This document shows, piece after piece, positions 13,347-14,855 of a stretch of DNA of 14,855 nucleotides (within the stretch, counting starts at the first letter, position 1; each line of letters begins with the position of its first letter). The notes beneath the pieces are model-generated. The model saw only the letters and a list, made by a program, of their open reading frames with translations, did no database searches and was not told where the DNA came from. This DNA comes from Candidatus Woesearchaeota archaeon (GTDB taxonomy: Archaea; Nanobdellota; Nanobdellia; Woesearchaeales; UBA525). The position numbers were made by a program, and so were the translations under genes. The stretch covers positions 1 to 14,855 of the forward strand of contig DUGD01000008.1 of NCBI GenBank assembly GCA_013331575.1, written 5' to 3'.

Positions 13347-14183
13347 ATGCCAAAAAGCGCCGATCTCCTACAAAGGATGGCCACATACGGGACTATGAAG
13401 ACGCCCACCCGTGCAGAGTACGAGGACGCGTGCAAACGCGGCGTGACGCTGCTGCGCACAGCATGCCTCCGCGCGCCAGGAGAGCAATCCGACGATATGC
13501 ATCGGCAGCTCTTCCTTCTCGAACGCGTTCGTCGCGTACACATCCTGAGGACGTTGCGCCATGAATTCGGATTCCGCACAGAGAACGTCCTTGAGTGCGG
13601 CGCCGCAGGGAACGTCACCGTGCCGATGGCATATGTGGACGCACGATGCATCGCTCTCGACATGAGTCTCGGCGTCTTCGCCAACGAGACCAACTATTTC
13701 GACGACCTGCCGGTCGGAAGCTTCGCGACAGGGATATCGACGGCGGGCAAACGCGCCATCGACGAACGTCTATCCAACCACCATAGGATCGTGGGCGACG
13801 CGAAGGCTATTCCGCTCAACAACGACTCCATTGATACGGTGATCGTGTTCAACGAACCGTTCCTCTTCAAGAAAGCCGCTCCGGAAGCGACGCGGGTGCT
13901 CAAAGCGGGCGGATACTTGATCAATATCATCGATAATCTCAAGCAGAGCGATAAGCGGTCGTTCTACACGGCGCGCTCGTACCGCACGAAGAACAAGTGC
14001 GACGCGTTCTCACCCACCAATGGACTGCGCGGCATGATGAAGATCGAGCTCCCGCCCTGGCTGCGCGCGTACGAGTTCTCGCCATATACCGATATCGACG
14101 GAACGCGATGGTACACGGGCGACCTCTTTGAAGTCTTCATGAAACCCGGACAAGCAGCCGCTACAGATCATAAGACGCTATAG
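13347..14183 (+). CDS. Divergent SAM-dependent methyltransferase-like protein
   Basis: 278 residues from ATG 13347, chosen because GAGG lies six bases after the site ACTAC and before ACCTGC-ATG; the frame extends to a TTG at 13275 without support. A helical N-terminus (1-75) precedes a Rossmann-type core. VLECGAAGNV (81-90) stands for motif I (normally D/ExGxGxG), D105 in CIALDMS is a candidate ribose ligand, GDAKAIPLNNDSIDTVIV (150-167) resembles the class I motif II region, and VLKAGGYLINI (184-194) the post-motif III strand. This is the layout of Methyltransf_11-like enzymes. The broken glycine pattern in motif I means cofactor binding is uncertain. Substrate unknown. The gene is transcribed away from the transglycosylase/amidase operon across a short shared promoter. 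Confidence 0.68.
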   Translation: MPKSADLLQRMATYGTMKTPTRAEYEDACKRGVTLLRTACLRAPGEQSDDMHRQLFLLERVRRVHILRTLRHEFGFRTENVLECGAAGNVTVPMAYVDARCIALDMSLGVFANETNYFDDLPVGSFATGISTAGKRAIDERLSNHHRIVGDAKAIPLNNDSIDTVIVFNEPFLFKKAAPEATRVLKAGGYLINIIDNLKQSDKRSFYTARSYRTKNKCDAFSPTNGLRGMMKIELPPWLRAYEFSPYTDIDGTRWYTGDLFEVFMKPGQAAATDHKTL

Positions 14184-14190
14184 GTGATGT

Positions 14191-14568
14191 ATGGAGATGC
14201 GACGCATGGAAAAAGTTGCTGAAGGAGTGAAAGAGTACTCCGGCGCGCTCGTCTTCAATCCGATGGTCTGGGGATTCAGCGCCGCACTGGGCGTGATGCT
14301 GGCGGCCGAACCCAAGATGTTGGATGAAACCCTGCTTCCATCCGTCGGCGCCGTCGCCATTGTCGGTGTGGGCGGACTGCTCCGTTACCGCCATCTCAAA
14401 GAAAAACTAGGCGATGATCCTCGCTGGTCGACCGATCTGTTCCGTCGACACCGCGCATGGACCGTCTACGCGTGGGCAGATGCACACGGACAACGGCCTG
14501 AATACCACCGCTGGAAGCAGATGTACGAGACACAATGCCATTATGGCGAACGCGGAGATGAGTTCTAA
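14191..14568 (+). CDS. Small membrane protein, two TM helices and soluble tail
   Basis: 125 residues; the start is ATG 14191 or 14197. AGGTGA (14182-14187) is only three bases before the first but nine before the second, so M3 may be the true start. A charged N-terminus precedes TM1 (about 24-39, PMVWGFSAALGVMLAA) and TM2 (about 48-64, LLPSVGAVAIVGVGGLL). The C-terminal 60 residues are soluble, charged and rich in Trp, Tyr and His (HRAWTVYAWADAHGQRPEYHRW). By the positive-inside rule (RYRHLKEK after TM2), the tail is cytoplasmic. No known family. It begins eight bases after the methyltransferase stop, so they form an operon. Confidence 0.75.
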   Translation: MEMRRMEKVAEGVKEYSGALVFNPMVWGFSAALGVMLAAEPKMLDETLLPSVGAVAIVGVGGLLRYRHLKEKLGDDPRWSTDLFRRHRAWTVYAWADAHGQRPEYHRWKQMYETQCHYGERGDEF

Positions 14569-14582
14569 GTCTGTTCCGTCGA

Positions 14583-14590
14583 TTTATTAT
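14583..14590 (+). promoter_or_regulatory. TATA box of the ribbon-helix-helix gene
   Basis: TTTATTAT centred about 37 nt before ATG 14624. A start near 14612 would leave a short leader containing the AGGTGA (14614-14619). Confidence 0.45.
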
Positions 14591-14623
14591 ACTCGAGGTC
14601 CACAAGTCATGCCAGGTGATTCT

Positions 14624-14788
14624 ATGGCAGCAACCCCGAAGGGACCGCAGAAAGTACGCATCGACTACAATATCGACAAACCGACATACGATCAATTCGT
14701 CAGGCTATGCAGCAGCAAATGCTACGCGCCGCAGGTCGCTGTCGAACGCATGATGAAGAAATTCGTCGAGAGCGGCGGACAATTCTGA
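14624..14788 (+). CDS. Ribbon-helix-helix DNA-binding protein
   Basis: 54 residues from ATG 14624, which follows AGGTGA at four bases; upstream in-frame ATGs (14414, 14543, 14609) overlap the preceding gene or lack a ribosome site. After a short basic tail, QKVRIDYNI (9-17) forms the beta strand, PTYDQFVRLCSSKC (20-33) helix 1 and APQVAVERMMKKFVE (35-49) helix 2: the compact ribbon-helix-helix fold that dimerises and places the strand in the major groove. The length is typical of CopG/Arc-like or stand-alone archaeal regulators. No toxin gene is adjacent, so it is more likely a small regulator than an antitoxin. It probably has its own promoter. Confidence 0.8.
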   Translation: MAATPKGPQKVRIDYNIDKPTYDQFVRLCSSKCYAPQVAVERMMKKFVESGGQF

Positions 14789-14808
14789 GATGACGCCTCG
14801 CTGCACCG

Positions 14809-14855
14809 TCACGAGAACCGGAATGTCGCGGTGATACTGTCTGCAAAGAGCTCCC
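14809..14855 (-). CDS. Possible C-terminal end of a leftward gene
   Basis: From the window edge a minus-strand frame reads ELFADSITATFRFS and stops at TGA (14811-14809). The composition is protein-like and the position suits a gene convergent with the ribbon-helix-helix gene. Only 14 residues are visible, so this is weak. Confidence 0.28.
   Translation of the reverse strand, partial: ELFADSITATFRFS

Noticed and set aside
1..14855. CRISPR arrays, insertion sequences, prophage or transposase genes
   Set aside because: No regular spacer-repeat pattern, transposase motif or terminal inverted repeats were seen, so the wall-lytic genes are not obviously carried by a mobile element.

Overview
The window is archaeal. 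The decisive marker is a complete TATA-binding protein gene (minus strand, 4768-5364) with the two-fold repeat and both pairs of DNA-intercalating phenylalanines. Promoter layout agrees: TTTAAATA/TATTTAAA-type boxes lie about 26 nt upstream of probable transcription starts, some giving leaderless or near-leaderless messages, and leadered genes carry AGGTGA-type Shine-Dalgarno sites. Small hypothetical membrane and exported proteins, a Cys-rich CGDG-type surface protein and a ThiS/SAMP-like carrier remind me of DPANN-type genomes. That placement is inference, because no rRNA or other taxonomic marker is present.

Layout from left to right. 1-2438 (-): N-terminal 812 residues of a large secreted protein, cut by the window edge. 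2439-2749: intergenic, with a very strong hairpin. 2750-2944 (-): ubiquitin-like sulfur carrier ending in Gly-Gly. 3185-3768 (+): an eight-Cys zinc-binding protein and a 47-residue acidic protein, followed by a GC-rich, highly structured non-coding stretch ending in an oligo-T (3804-4057). 4114-4656 (-): small two-TM protein. 4768-5364 (-): TBP. 5711-8557 (+): a three-gene cassette of a one-TM protein with an Asp-rich loop, a membrane-anchored HEVGH metalloprotease and a Tat-like exported protein. 8741-8894: a second compact structured RNA candidate. 8978-11371 (+): small two-TM protein, HAD phosphatase and a membrane-anchored NlpC/P60-like cysteine hydrolase, with the last two genes overlapping by ATGA. 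11406-13168 (-): a lipoprotein-like Amidase_3 and a secreted SLT-type lytic transglycosylase, also overlapping by ATGA. 13347-14568 (+): a divergent methyltransferase and a two-TM protein. 14624-14788 (+): a ribbon-helix-helix protein with its own promoter.

The most interesting signal is functional. An archaeon, which should have no murein, carries a translationally coupled muramidase-type transglycosylase plus N-acetylmuramoyl-L-alanine amidase pair. It converges on an operon ending in a papain-fold (NlpC/P60-like) hydrolase, and a membrane zinc protease lies about 4 kb away. This looks like a secreted cell-wall attack or host-interaction set aimed at bacteria. The second strong signal is two unexplained RNA-like structures (about 250 and 154 nt), each with nested helices and strand-specific wobble pairs. 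I could not match either to SRP RNA, RNase P RNA, tRNA or box C/D and H/ACA guides by eye.
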